64,000 nt of DNA, taken from positions 18,838,501 through 18,902,500 of the forward strand of contig NC_090782.1 of assembly GCF_040054535.1 (NCBI RefSeq). Reading direction: 5' to 3'. Positions 1-13,278 of the stretch are shown piece after piece. The DNA comes from Antennarius striatus (Eukaryota; Chordata; Actinopteri; Lophiiformes; Antennariidae). The notes below the pieces were generated by a model. The model saw only the letters and a list, made by a program, of their open reading frames with translations, made no database searches and had not been told where the DNA came from. Both the position numbers and the translations under genes were made by a program. Position 1 is the first letter of the stretch; each line of letters begins with the position of its first letter.

Positions 1-1046
1 TTTTCTTGTTTCTTTATGTTTTTATATAAATGCTTAGAAATGTAACTTGAAATAAAAAAGTGATGTACTGTATGTTTTTGTAAATGGACTGCATTCATTC
101 CTGTCCTTGATGACTTTGTTAATTTAAAAAATAGCAATTAATCACAAAACAGAGTCATTGCATTGTACATAAAGGGTTAAAGTCTTGTTAACACAAAAAA
201 TAATATGGCTAAAACCACAATGTCTAATTTATTTGAATGTAATTTGATGTCTGAAAATCATCTGTAGACTCTTGTTGGCATCTCATCACTATGAGACTCA
301 AATGTTGTTTGGTACTGTTAACATTAACAGGGCAATTTGCTGACGAGTAGTGACTTTTCCTTTGCGCCGACAACGTTTGTGACAACATGATATTTTGTCT
401 ACTGCCAAGTTGGTTGATTTCCTGGTTTACTGTCAGTCAGAACTTTGCCCCCCTCTTTCACTTGAAAAAGCAATTGAATGAACTTTTTCTGGAGAGGTCT
501 CACTTTATAGCACTTGCTATACACTGTTTACTGTACATCACTTAACAAGTAAAAGTCCAGCTAATGTTAATCAGCACAAATACTGGAAATGAAAGACAGA
601 AAATAAGTGACTTCTGTGAAGCATAAATGTTTTTTACCCCTCTGCTGGGTGTCACACTGCCCTGATGAGAATAGTTTTCAGGTCACTTAGTACCGTACTG
701 GACTGAATTGTTATTGACCCTATTTTGTTTTCTTCTTGGTAGTGTGAGACTAACTCTTTAGGCACTGGTCATAGCATGTACTAAGTTTTTTTGGTTTTGT
801 AACTGTAGATGGCTCACCCGATAGGATAAAAACCTGAAATATCCATCAGTCAACATGCATCATCATGTGCATCATTGAAACTTAACATGTTATAATAGTC
901 ACAGAGCATGTGTGCTCATGATTGTGGAAGAGTCCATTTCTCTCCCCACTTAGCAGTCATACTTGTTTAGGAACCAAATCAGTAACCTATGGGCAGCGAT
1001 GCAATCCTCCTTGGTCACAGGTGGTAGTGCAGACTGACTGCAGAAG

Positions 1047-1064
1047 GTGTGTGTGTGTGTGTGT

Positions 1065-1117
<53 letters not shown>

Positions 1118-1125
1118 TGTGTGTG
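1047..1125. repeat. (GT)n microsatellite
   Basis: A nearly pure GT tract with one AT and one GC interruption. Its translated frames (CVCV or HTHT) are artefacts. Confidence 0.97.
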
Positions 1126-1520
1126 ACTAGCATAGATATGTTCTAAATATGTAAATCCTCTTGTTACTGGTCTCCCATGTACAATAATTTTGTACAAGAT
1201 ACAGATGTCTAATTTTTTTTGCCACCTTTTCACTTTACTTAGGCAACACTCTAAATCTCCAATTTGGTCAGACAACAGGGTGAATGTAATGTCGTTGTGT
1301 GAAGTCAGGACATTTCAAAGTGTTGAGCAATGAACACAATTCCCTTGTTTGGTTTAGTATTAGATAACATTAATAGTTATTGTGTGGGTCATGGTCCATG
1401 AAATTGCTGCTAGTGTTTGCCCCTGTTGCAAAGCGGTCTGTGATACGTTAAATTTTGAAAGACTAAGCTGTCATCCTGCCTCAGCATTCCCCTCACAGCG
1501 CAGCACCCGAGACTCACGCT

Positions 1521-1524
1521 TGTG

Positions 1525-1583
<59 letters not shown>
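1521..1583. repeat. (GT)n microsatellite
   Basis: A near-pure GT tract in the presumed 5' intron of sbno2. Confidence 0.97.
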
Positions 1584-1586
<3 letters not shown>

Positions 1587-2805
1587 GTTTCTTGTGTTTT
1601 TAGTATTTCAAAAGGACCTCGTCTATCAGTTCAAGATGTGGGTTTCAAATATTGAGACATACATGCATGAATACCAACACGTCTCCATGGCAGCTTTCAT
1701 CCTCATATACATAATAATGACATCTCTCAGTATTCCTTCAAGTTTTCTCAACTTCTGCTACATTTCATGTCAAGAATATGAATTTGAGTTGTTTTCTTGC
1801 AGTACTATAGAGCCTTGTCACCTTTTTTAGTTCTCTAGCGGTCAGCTCAGTATGAGCTTCAGGCTGTCCTACATACTCCACTAGGAGAACACTTCTATAA
1901 AGCAGCTCTGTTATTTGCTGGGATCTGAGACACCTGACATTGCATCCTTTTATTTTCCAGAACATATGAAAACACTGGAAAATTCCAGGAGGCTTGGGAG
2001 TAGCGAGCTGTCCCTGGCTGTTTCTACTCAGACTTGGCACTGCATGAAAGCTTTGCTGTCAGGATTGTCGGTCGAGGATAGGCAAGAATTAGAGCTCTGT
2101 GGCCTAGAGATTGCACGATCAGTTTTGTTTGACCCAAAAACTGGAAAATAAATAATCTAATTTCAATCTTGTCTTTGTCTTAAATTTCGTATATCTTTTT
2201 ATTTCCAAATTTATCAGAACAATTATCTTAGGAGGGGGTCAACCAGGTCTTTACAAATTAAAAAAAAAATGAAGTGCTTGATTAGAAACTGTTCTCTGAG
2301 ACTCTTTAACATCAGTTCTAGCTTGATGACATTTCTAAGTGGAGCATTTCAAACAAATCCAGCATGGGATTGACTCCATCTGTGTCCCCCTCCCAACCCA
2401 CTCATACAGAAGTTTGCTGATGGTGCAAACATGGAGAATGACTAATGTGTTAACTTGGAAAATTTGAGCTTGGGGGTGAGCGATAATGTTAAATAAACAT
2501 TTAAGTCAGCAATGATCAAAGTCGCTTTCTAGCTGAAAAGAGGTAAATGGAGACAGACGACAGCGATGGTTGTGTGAGCTCCAGAGTGACTGGAGGGATG
2601 CGGTGTCCTGTGGATGTACACAGCAGAGAATTTGAGACAGAAAGAGTTGTTGTTAAACTGATTTATGGCAGTTATGTTTAAAAAAACAATTCTAATCCTG
2701 TGGGGAGGTGCCACATCGCTCTGTTTTTTTATGCATTATGTTTACACATTATCCTGTCGCTGGCATGCGTTGGTGTAGTTTCTTCACATCCCTTCTTCTT
2801 TTCCT

Positions 2806-2984
2806 TTAGGCTTTTCCCTTCAGTGGTCGCCACAGCGAATCAGTTGCCTCCATCTAACCCTGTCTTCTGCATCCTCTTCTCTCACACCAACTACCTTCAT
2901 GTCCTCTTTCACTACATCCATAAACCTCCTCTTTGGTCTTCCTCTAGGTCTCCTGCCTGGCAGTTCAAAACTCAAAATCCCTGA
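2806..2984 (-). mobile_element. Non-LTR retrotransposon ORF2 C-terminal fragment
   Basis: The minus strand translates to RPRGRPKRRFMDVVKEDM followed by a region ending in RWRQLIRCGDH. This is the conserved extreme C terminus of reverse-transcriptase ORFs of fish RTE/craniofacial-development-protein-2-like LINEs. Only about 60 codons remain and no catalytic motif is included. It is a 5'-truncated dead copy, as is usual for LINE insertions. The superfamily name is inferred from the tail motif alone. Confidence 0.8.
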
Positions 2985-3503
2985 ACAATTTGAAACAGAC
3001 ACATACCCACAGCGTACTTAGGTAGTGGCATGAGAATGGTGTCTGTGAAGCAATGGCATCATCAGATCCTGACACAGGTTGCACGGAAAAGTGGAAAAAA
3101 TGGAATTTTTATACTAAAACATGGTTAGTTTGAAATGAAATGCACAAGGAGCACTACTGGGATTCTAAAGACTAATATGAGAACATATGGTAACTGAACA
3201 GTCCTTTAGGTTGTCTGTGAAGTTTGCATAACAAAATGTAAAACTTTCCATGTGTGCTCATAAAATTGCAATGCTTTATTGACATCTTGGCTCCTGTGTC
3301 ACATCTCTGTGGCAGAAGAAGCGTTATGCGTGTCTGTTTGTGGAAGTCTTTGAGTCATTTTAATCACTTCAATACTGAATTTAACTGCTTTGGGTTTTCC
3401 CAATAACAAATCAGTCAGAGGTCTAGTTCGCCAAAGATTCCGTCTGCTTCAGGTCTGTAAGACAGTCAGAGAAAAATACAGAGCTGTACTATAAAACATC
3501 ATG

Positions 3504-3530
3504 CACACACACACACACGCACGTATGCAC

Positions 3531-3619
<89 letters not shown>
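3504..3619. repeat. (CA)n microsatellite
   Basis: A CA tract of about 116 bp with a few CG and TA interruptions near its left end. Confidence 0.97.
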
Positions 3620-3621
<2 letters not shown>

Positions 3622-5495
3622 CCATCAATCTGGCCCTGTTGTCTTCATGTCTTCATAGACAAGGTCAAAAGCTGATCCCAAGTGAGAGAGCCTGAGGCAG
3701 GGCCTGTTTTAGTCGGCTAATTGTGAGTGTTTTGGGGGATGGGGGTTAATAACCAACTGACCAACCAGCCACAGATTAGTGTGTGGCTTTCCTCTGCTTA
3801 GATCATTGATCAGTTGATCTTATGGTACACTTAATTTGGCGGTACCTGAAGAACACTTTGTATGTATTTTTAGCCCTCAGATTCCTGATTGAGATTATGA
3901 CTGACACCTACCCCCCAACCTGACAACCAGCTTTGCTTTTATTGCTGCAGCAAAGGTTTATATGCTTAGGCATGATTTACAGCCATTCAGAATAGTGAAG
4001 AGAGGTTTGAGGATATATCCTCATTTAACTACATGACAGCAATGTTTTCCAAAAAAAGTTTTGATAGCAGTGAAAATTAAGTGTTCCAGAGAACCCGATC
4101 CTGCTGTACAAGCTGTGGAGAAACAAATCTAGGATGAAAAGACAATGAGAGGTTGAAATGGAAGAGATGGGTGGTGGAGTTTAAAAGCGGGAGACGTTAA
4201 GGTAGAGTTGACAAAATTGTATGGGTGAGACTGTGGGGTCATTTGAGGCATGTGTTTGTGTATATATGCAGGTGGTTGTGTGGGGTAGGTGAAAGGCCAG
4301 GGTGACTTGCTTCCTGTCTTTAGAAAAGCAGCCAATTTGGCAATGTGTAGGAGGGGAAAGCCCTGTCCTGGTCTGCCTTTCTGGAGCCTCAGTCTGGTCT
4401 TTCTCTAAGACAGGTTACTGAGTTTAACATGATATTGCCTGGAAATACACACAGGAGTTTTTACCTGCAGCTTTGTTTACTTTTTAGTCTTACTTAAACC
4501 AAATGCAGAAAAAGCAGCTTCTTTGTGAGGCTGGTTCAGAATAACCAAGTTTAATTTACCCATGAACTCCACCAAGAAGGATTGGGAGTGACTTCACTTG
4601 GAATTCTACTGTGGAGCCATTCTTGCACTAATAACAATGTGTTGCTATACCATCCGCTATCTATATTTCCAAAATACCACAGTGAGTTCTGTTGAGAAAT
4701 AGCATGTTATTTGGCTGCACCAATTTGGACAGAAAAATCAAAAAATAAAGATTAGTTTAAAACTCTATTTAACCAGGAAGTCCCATTGATATTAAAAATC
4801 TAACATAATCCAGTTTATCTGGAACTGTGTTCTACTCAGCTATTCTTTTAAGGATATGTGCTTAAGGAAGATTCCCATCTGAGAAAACTTTCTGCCTGTC
4901 GTTGATGGGGTTCATGGTTAGAGAATTTTTTCCCTTAAATAGTAAAGAACAACATTAACAGGCAAATGTACAGAGGCCATGTCAGTAGTATTATTTATGA
5001 AGATAGTGTTGTTGGACTTCCTTGTTTGGCCACGCCTGTATCGAATGTCTGTGTCGTAACGTGAATCATGGTATCAGGATGGAATCTTCTTCACTTCTCT
5101 GAAGGCAGCTGTAGTGACATCAGAGGTGCACAGAAATACCTTTTGGTAATTATTATTATTTATTTTACCCTGAATACATTGTGATCACAGACTCACTGGG
5201 CTATTCTTTGAAGAGTGGGGCATTGTGTTACTTTCTGATTAATTATCATACTGTAACTAAAACTCCATCAGATGATCATGATGCCCTGCTGCTTTTGGTC
5301 AGGTCATGTCTAGAAGTGTATTTTTCCTTTTTTTTTATTTTTAAAGCATTTAAAACGCTACCACAACCATGATCAGCTCTGCAGGCACTTTGTGAACTGA
5401 AGTTTTGCTGACAATTTTAACTGCTGTGTGCCTCCATTAATCACGTTCAGGCATAAAACGGTCATTATCCATACACTCAAACACAATTTACTGCT

Positions 5496-5666
<171 letters not shown>

Positions 5667-5717
5667 TAAGCTTTATACAAGGCATCTCACTGTATGTCTA
5701 GTACATGGTTATTTTGT

Positions 5718-5718
<1 letters not shown>

Positions 5719-5784
<66 letters not shown>
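5719..5784. repeat. (CA)n microsatellite, opposite orientation to the preceding tract
   Basis: About 66 bp of pure CA lying just downstream of the long GT tract. The pair forms a potential hairpin. Confidence 0.96.
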
Positions 5785-5786
<2 letters not shown>

Positions 5787-5855
5787 ATAGACATTAACAT
5801 ACTGTATACTGGCTTATGCATTTATGGCAAAAAAGAAACTGACATGGAAGACGAA

Positions 5856-5927
5856 CATGTGTGTCTGCATATGTAATATATAATATACATTATTATGCAG
5901 TATAATATGTATATATGCAGACACATG
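5856..5927. repeat. Imperfect 72-bp inverted repeat (hairpin)
   Basis: The left arm starts CATGTGTGTCTGCATAT and the right arm ends ATATGCAGACACATG, its near reverse complement. The AT-rich middle is partly palindromic as well. It could be a decayed MITE or simply a chance palindrome next to microsatellites. No gene is associated with it. Confidence 0.6.
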
Positions 5928-7419
5928 ATTTTCCTTTTCCTTACTCCTGGAAATTAGAATAGACACCAAGCACATTTCATCTGATGCTAATTTTCCCCAC
6001 AGAAGCACACATTTAGATGTCTTTTAATCTCTGAGCAGTGAAAAGGAGAGCGAGACAGAGAGGCGGGATTAGTAATTATATGGTTGTGTGGCTGTGTGCT
6101 GTGGAAGGAGGCAGATTAGCATCAGAGCAGTTGGAATTCAAGCCTTATCTCTGTTTGGCAGGAGCCCAGTCTTTGGAACAGTAGATGAACTAGTCCAGGG
6201 TACGGTCCTGTAGAGGGACAAACACTGCCGCCTCTGTTACGCTCTGCTGAGTAACTCGATTAGCATGGAGCTGAGGTCAGCCATGTCTCAGCACCGACCA
6301 ACCTGCTAAAGTGGTGTGTGATAGCTGTGATCGGGGACTGATAATCATCCGTATCTAGTTAAATGTGCTCTTCTGCATGAATTTGTCAGCCCTTAAAAAC
6401 GCAGACAATACATATGCATATTTATAGAACAAGTTGTTTTGAGGCTAGTTTCTTCACAAACTTGAAATCATTCATTGTAATTGAGCACATTTAATAGGCA
6501 AGGTTTTCACGACAGATGTTTTCAAACTGAAAGTGGTCATGGTAGCACTGTACTGTAACTATACAGTAGTTTTTTTTTTAAAAACAAATCTAAAGATGTA
6601 ACTTTTTTCTGTTCTTTTGATTAAGTGTCTGCCATTTATGCTTATTTCTGCAATGTGCCTTTGGTGACTTGCTATCCTTTTTGTGAGCTTTATTTTGTGA
6701 GACAGCAATCAGGTGGGTTACGGAGAAAATCAGGTGTGAGGAAAAACAAAGCGGATGGAGTGAGGAAATGTGGCAGAAAGATGTGTTAGCCTATGGTTAT
6801 CATTATAAATTATTTATCTTGACCTGGCAGCTTAACATACGCTCAACCAAAGCTTCACATACAGTCTGTAGAATACTAATATGTTCGGATAATTCATGCA
6901 TCCCACAGTATTCATATGAGCACCAGCTTGTCTTGATCATCTATTAACATTCTAACCACTGGTGTGAAGAACAGATCATTCTCATATTCATCCTCACTAC
7001 TGCATACCCACTATGACACTGCCCCAGTCCTAGTCTGTATATCATCTTAGACTGACAGCTGCATACTTGTGGAACTCTGGGACACAACTATAGAATTGTT
7101 AGATTTCACTAAGCTTGGCTGTGAGGCAAAAGAAGATTGAGAACTGGTCCTTATCAGGTCCTGAGATCCTGAGGAGGAGTTTTGTTTTTTGTGTTGATTG
7201 AGTTCTGTTCACACTGATACAACTTAATAAGAGTAATATCAATGAAAGATAGAGTTAAAATATTAAATAATAATAATAACCCATTAACTGAGCTAAATAA
7301 AGTTTTTATTCATATGGTTTGAAATGTCTAAGCCCTGGAACAAATTATGTTGATGACCTCTCTACTGCTGAGACTACTTGCATGCCTGATCTTGTTTGAC
7401 AGAAGTATATGCACACGTG

Positions 7420-7447
7420 TGTACACACACACACACACACACACACA
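7420..7447. repeat. Short (CA)n tract
   Basis: A short CA run, interrupted at the right end, in the presumed sbno2 5' intron. Confidence 0.9.
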
Positions 7448-8802
7448 TGCGTGCACACACATACCGAAAGAGAAAATGTAAGTAATGTAGAGAGGGAGCG
7501 ATAAAGGGAGAGCCACGAACTTAGAGTTCCCAGATAAGCTGACTAGTTTAACCTTGAAAACCTTGGAAAGAGTGCTTTTACACTCTTTCCAATTCACAAA
7601 CACTCCCGGGTTTTGGTCATTGAATTGTTTTTGTGATGTCAGATGACGAAAATATGTTCATGTTTATGTATCTCACTGCTGCCTTCCTCCCTCAGTGGGC
7701 CCCATTCCCACTTGATGTCGTCATGTTAGCACCAAGAGCTCTATGTCTTGTGTTCTCATGCCTGAAACATTTTTACTGATAGTCACGTCAGAATCAACGC
7801 AGATTCTAATCAATAATTGATTATAGCATATTTTTGATAGCGAGACATCATTCAAACAAATAATTTTTCAGATTTGAATAAAGTCTAACATTTGTTATAA
7901 AATTAATCGTCAGTAAGAATATTGTTCTTCAATCTTACTTGTCAACTCTTGTCTTTCTTGCAGTATGTTTATTTTTTAGACATGCCATAAGAAACCTTTT
8001 AAACATTTCAAAGGGAATGTTACAAAGATCTGTGCACTACATGCATGGATATTTGCTTTGCATGAATGTGTACCATTCAATCCTGCTTCATGGTCCTCTG
8101 GAGAATTTAATTTGAAGTTGGTGATGTGGGAACTTCCACTCCTGGAATAGCATAAATATACAAACATATAATCACACTGAGGACTACACACAATGAAGAG
8201 TGGAGATCCTAACCCACACTTTAAAAAAGACCACTCCTCCGTTCAACTTGTCATCATTAAATATGTTCTCTCATCTTCATCTCCACTCAGTCCCTATCTC
8301 ACTGCAGCCGTTTTTGTTCATGTGAGATCCTTAAAATATTTTTTTACAGGAAGTTACAGAAGCAGTTAAGGGCATGGCGTGCTAATGACTAGCGTAGGAT
8401 ATGAGTAGAGGGGCAACTAGAGATTAGCCATGGCTGACACAAGTGACACGCACAATCACAAACACCCTTATTATGCTGACCATTCATTATTTTTTTTGTG
8501 CTAGCTTTCACACATTTGTGTGTGATGACATTTTGTTAAGGCTTCTTCTTCCCAAAAAAAGGTGCAGTATTGGCTACAATCTATAATGTGCTATCTTTAT
8601 TATCTTTTTGCTAATTCTTAGGTATGGACTTATTGTTTTTGTGCTGAACTGTGTGCTCCTTTTGATACTTAGGATTTGTAGTACTGCTGGCTGTTTGAGA
8701 ATATGCAGTTTCAAAATATTGAACTGTTTAAATTGACAGTTGTGAGTGTGTGTTTGGGCTGTTTCAGAGGCTGTACATACAATGTCTTTTTTTATTTTTC
8801 AG

Positions 8803-11800
8803 GATCTGTCCTGCATCGATGACCTCTCCACAAACTCCCTGTTCTCCTCTCCGACGGACTCGCTGTCGGAGTATGCTGATGCCCAGTCCTTCATCAGTAC
8901 AGACAACCTGGACACAGTGCCCACCTTGTGGGATGTCAACACTAGTACCACCACCACACCAGCACAGAGCCAGCTAGAGGTACATAGCAAGTCCTCACAC
9001 AGAGATTCCACGACCAAAAACTCTTCTGCCAACATCGACTGGCTCCAAGGAGGATAATATCATCCATAAGTCAGACATAATTTGAATGAGTTTCATGCTT
9101 TTTAATGCTATGAAGTTAGTCATTGAAGGTTTCCTTTATCCTCAATAATATGCTCGACAAATAATGGTTTACCGCCACTCACCACAAAACTATTTTAATT
9201 ATTGTCTCCACAACATTTGTACATTTGAATAAATAACAAGCTTTGTGCTCCATCCCGACCACAATATTTTAAACCCTTGACCAGTGGTTTCAAAGAATTG
9301 AATTCTTACCACACCAGTCTGTTGAAGTCTACCATTCTCCCAAGCCTTCGCCCTCGCAGATTGTGTAACAACCTAAGAGCACAAACATTACCACAGAGAC
9401 CAGACCATTTGAAAAAATGAGCCTTTGCAATATTGTTAGGAATTCTGTACAATACTGGAACACTTTGTGAACTCCAACTCTTTGAATAGATTGTATGTTA
9501 CAAATATTTTTGTATTTTGGTAGTTGTTTTTCTGTTTTTCATCTCAAAGTTTCAAGGTTCAAATACAGTGATGGGCTGCTGCAAGATATTTTGAAATTGC
9601 AGCTGCAGTATTCTATGAGTCGGGATCACATGATTCCATGTGACTTACGACTCCCAATGTTGCACATGGATGGAGAATTTTTAATTAGGGTTCCTTCCCA
9701 AAAACAATTTTTTTGCTTGATATTTATCTTACTAGTAATTTTTATTTGGATACACTACAGAGATGTGACTAATAATCAAACATAATTTCTGATATGCTGT
9801 CCCCACTAAGAACCTTCCCCTATACCTGCTCGCTGTGCTGTGGAGGCCTCTTTGAATCAATCTCGTCCAGTACCTTTGTGATATGAATCTGAGTGCATTT
9901 ATTTCCCCTGCCTTCTGAAAGCCTTTTATAGTTTCCTTTTCATTCCGCCTTCATTTCATGCATTATGTTTCCCAGACAGACACAACTTTAACTGCCTTTT
10001 GTTGTTATTGATGTCTTTTCACTGCCATACAAAAAACCACATTTTGTGGAGTGCTCTCTCATCACACATCAATCTCCAGTGCCCACCTACACACTCCTCG
10101 TGTATATACAGATAATACACACGTGCAGCCGTTACTCATTTTTTTTGTTCCTCTTTTGTTGTGCATTATCACCAATTTTATTTGTGTTTCTATTTCTTCA
10201 TTTTATATTTTTTTGACAGCTGAATGGCACCGGCAGGTTTCAGGGCTTGGCCAGCTTGGATGATATAACTGCTATTATCAGCACACCACCTTTAGGAGGA
10301 TTCCAGGTAGCCAAACAAGCCTCTCCTATCTGATGTCTAAAATGAAACCACGTTTTATTTCTAAATGAGCTTTTTTATTAGCATTTCTAACCTTTTTACA
10401 CATACAGTATGTTCATTATGCTACAGTTTTAAGCAGTGCTAATGGACCCGTCTAACATGATATCACATATTTGGGGCATGTGCAGCTACCACTATCTTTG
10501 AGGAAACTAACAGTTGGGTGTAAATACAGCACTTGAGTGATTTCAAATCCAAGTTTTTACAAAGGAATTACCTGGACAGTGATTAACTCATATACTGTGG
10601 GTTTGTTTTTACCGGTCGAATCAAATAGGAGCAGAACGTCTAATCACATCTCACCTTCAGTGATCACTGAACCAAGAGGAAAATGAGGTGATTTGTTGAT
10701 TGCTAAGCATCATCCAAACTCACTTAATTCTATTCATAAGGTTTGGTACATTACATAATTTTCGTGTCTAATAAATTTAAATGCAAATTTGTGAGGAAAA
10801 TCAAAAGTTTTCAGTGCTAGTTATTAATTGTCATAAACATGAGGCACATGGTTTTTTCTGGGCACAGCAGACAGCCTTCACCCAGACGATACAAACTGTC
10901 TGTTGGCTGTCAAATTCTTAATAGCCTCACCATTTGTAAGCAATTTGTTTGATTAATAGAAATTTTTTTAAAAAGTAATTAAAAAACACTTAATGATGTG
11001 GCAATATGTAGCTTTGGCTCATGAGCTTATGTCTGCAAGCCACTCTATTTCTCCACACACTTACGGATCAATATTATCAACCAACCTTATGTTGTCACAA
11101 TGTCGACCTCACATAGCTGACGTCAGTGATGTTTGCCCAGAAGTGGAGAATTACTTAAAATTACAAGTTGGTTAAACTGTTCTATTTACATGTGTCTTTA
11201 CAACACAAGATATGTGATATCAGTCTTAGACTTAAGGGCCACATTTTGACAGTTAATTTATAAAGGCGTTGCCTGGCAGCGCCTTTATATGAGTGAAATT
11301 ATAGTGCTTGTACTCTCTCTAAAAGTCAGTGTTACTGCTGCTGATAAGAGTATTACGTGTTGTATGTATTTTCCATTCATCGTGAGCACATAGCATTGTT
11401 TTCTTTAAACATGAACAAATCATAGCCAGGCTAACGTGAACCTCAAAATGGGAACCTTTGTGCATTTCCAGATTCTCAGATAGCATCAATCTAATTTTGC
11501 CTGAAAAGCTCTCCTCATCAACATTTTTCCAAAGCATCTCTCATTCTTCAGCTGATTTTATGATCCATTCCATTTCATATGTTCCTGTTGCCCTAGTGAA
11601 CCTTCCTTGATTAGATGTTCCCTGATAACACTTTACTAATTACTCACCTTCCTCTGACTTACAGCTCCTGTCTCTTTCTTAACACACTTTCAGTTAAACT
11701 GAAACTAGAAGCATTATTTTCACATGAGGATAGTATTAATATGAATTCTAATACTGAAGTCTCTGTTTTATTCCCAGGGTCAGAGAACTCAGCCGCCACC

Positions 11801-13228
11801 AGAGGAGGAAGATGCTGATGCTGAGGAAGAGGAGACAGAGGAACTGGGTCATGTAGACACATATGCAGAGTACAGACCTTCCAAATGTAGGTCACCAGAC
11901 AGAATGTCAACATGTAGTTAATATATTTTCACTCTCATCCCTTATTCCTCTTCTTAATAAGACATTATAGTAGTTTATTGTTAACATGTCAAAGCTGTCG
12001 CTTTTTTAAACTTCACATTTTCGTCTCTCCTCAGCCACCATAGGAATCTCTCATCCTGACATAGTGGTGGAGACCAACACACTATCAAGTGTCCCTCCTC
12101 CTGATATCACATACACTCTGTCCATCCCAGAGGCAATTATTAACTGTGGCCTGCTGTCCGCTCTGCAGCTAGAGGCCATCATCTACGCCTGCCAGGTACA
12201 AACACAAACATTACAGCACATTAAACACTTGTTCAATTGGGATCAATTACCGTGTTTGGTTATGCATGCATCTCCATCACTATGTTTTATTTTGTGTGTG
12301 CTCAGCAACACGAGGTCATCCTTCAGAATAACCAGAGGGCAGGCTTCCTGATCGGAGATGGGGCAGGAGTCGGTAAGGGACGCACTGTGGCAGGAATCAT
12401 CCTGGAGAACTACCTTAAGGGAAGGAAGAAAGCACTATGGTAAGAGAGGTTTACAACTATGGTAAGAGAGGTTTATAACTCTGGTGTTCCATGTTAACAG
12501 ATCATGAAGCTACAAGTAAAGCTAAAACACTGTTCCACTATGCTTTATGTACTGATTTATATGGGTATGTTGAGCATGTAGAAGCTTGTTTGTTAAAAAA
12601 GTTTTGGTCTTTTCTACCCTCAGGTTCAGCATATCCAATGACCTGAAATTTGATGCAGAGAGAGATCTCAAAGATATAGATGCATCCAATATTCCTGTGC
12701 ATGCCTTAAACAAGGTGAGTCAAGTTCATTTCATTCATTGAGGTGAGAAGAAAATTAAATGATCTCTGTTTGGGGACAGCATTGTTCTGTAGATGTACGT
12801 ATACATCTCAACACATACTCTTTTTGTATGAATGTTTGGTTTCATAGATTAAGTATGGAGACACAGCTACCTCAGAAGGAGTCCTGTTTGCAACTTACTC
12901 TGCACTGATTGGAGAGAGCCAAGCAGGAGGGCAGCACAGAACCAGGATTAAACAGATCCTCGACTGGTGCAAGCCAGACTTTGATGGAGTTGTATCCTTT
13001 AATCCCAAAAAACTTTGCATCTAAAAGTCATCTCTAAAACTGTCATTTGCCTTTTGAGATGTTTTCCCTTGACCGTTCTAATCACAGATTATTTTTGATG
13101 AATGCCACAAAGCCAAGAATGCCACATCTACAAAGATGGGCAAGGCAGTACTTGACCTGCAAAACAAGCTGCCACGGGCCAGAGTTGTGTATGCCAGTGC
13201 CACAGGTAGGCTGACACAGAAAATCACA

Positions 13229-13278
<50 letters not shown>

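Noticed and set aside
1915..2151. 78-codon frame with a varied amino-acid content
   Set aside because: No family resemblance, no splice signals and no other evidence of an exon.
2820..3002. Minus-strand 60-codon protein gene
   Set aside because: It is the tail of a LINE reverse transcriptase, not a host gene.
3504..3619. CRISPR-like repeat arrays
   Set aside because: All regular arrays are simple microsatellites without spacers, in an animal genome.
8746..9057. 103-codon frame over the first sbno2 exon
   Set aside because: It ignores a good acceptor (8801-8802) and donor (8980). Only 8803-8979 matches SBNO2, and the next exon continues in phase.
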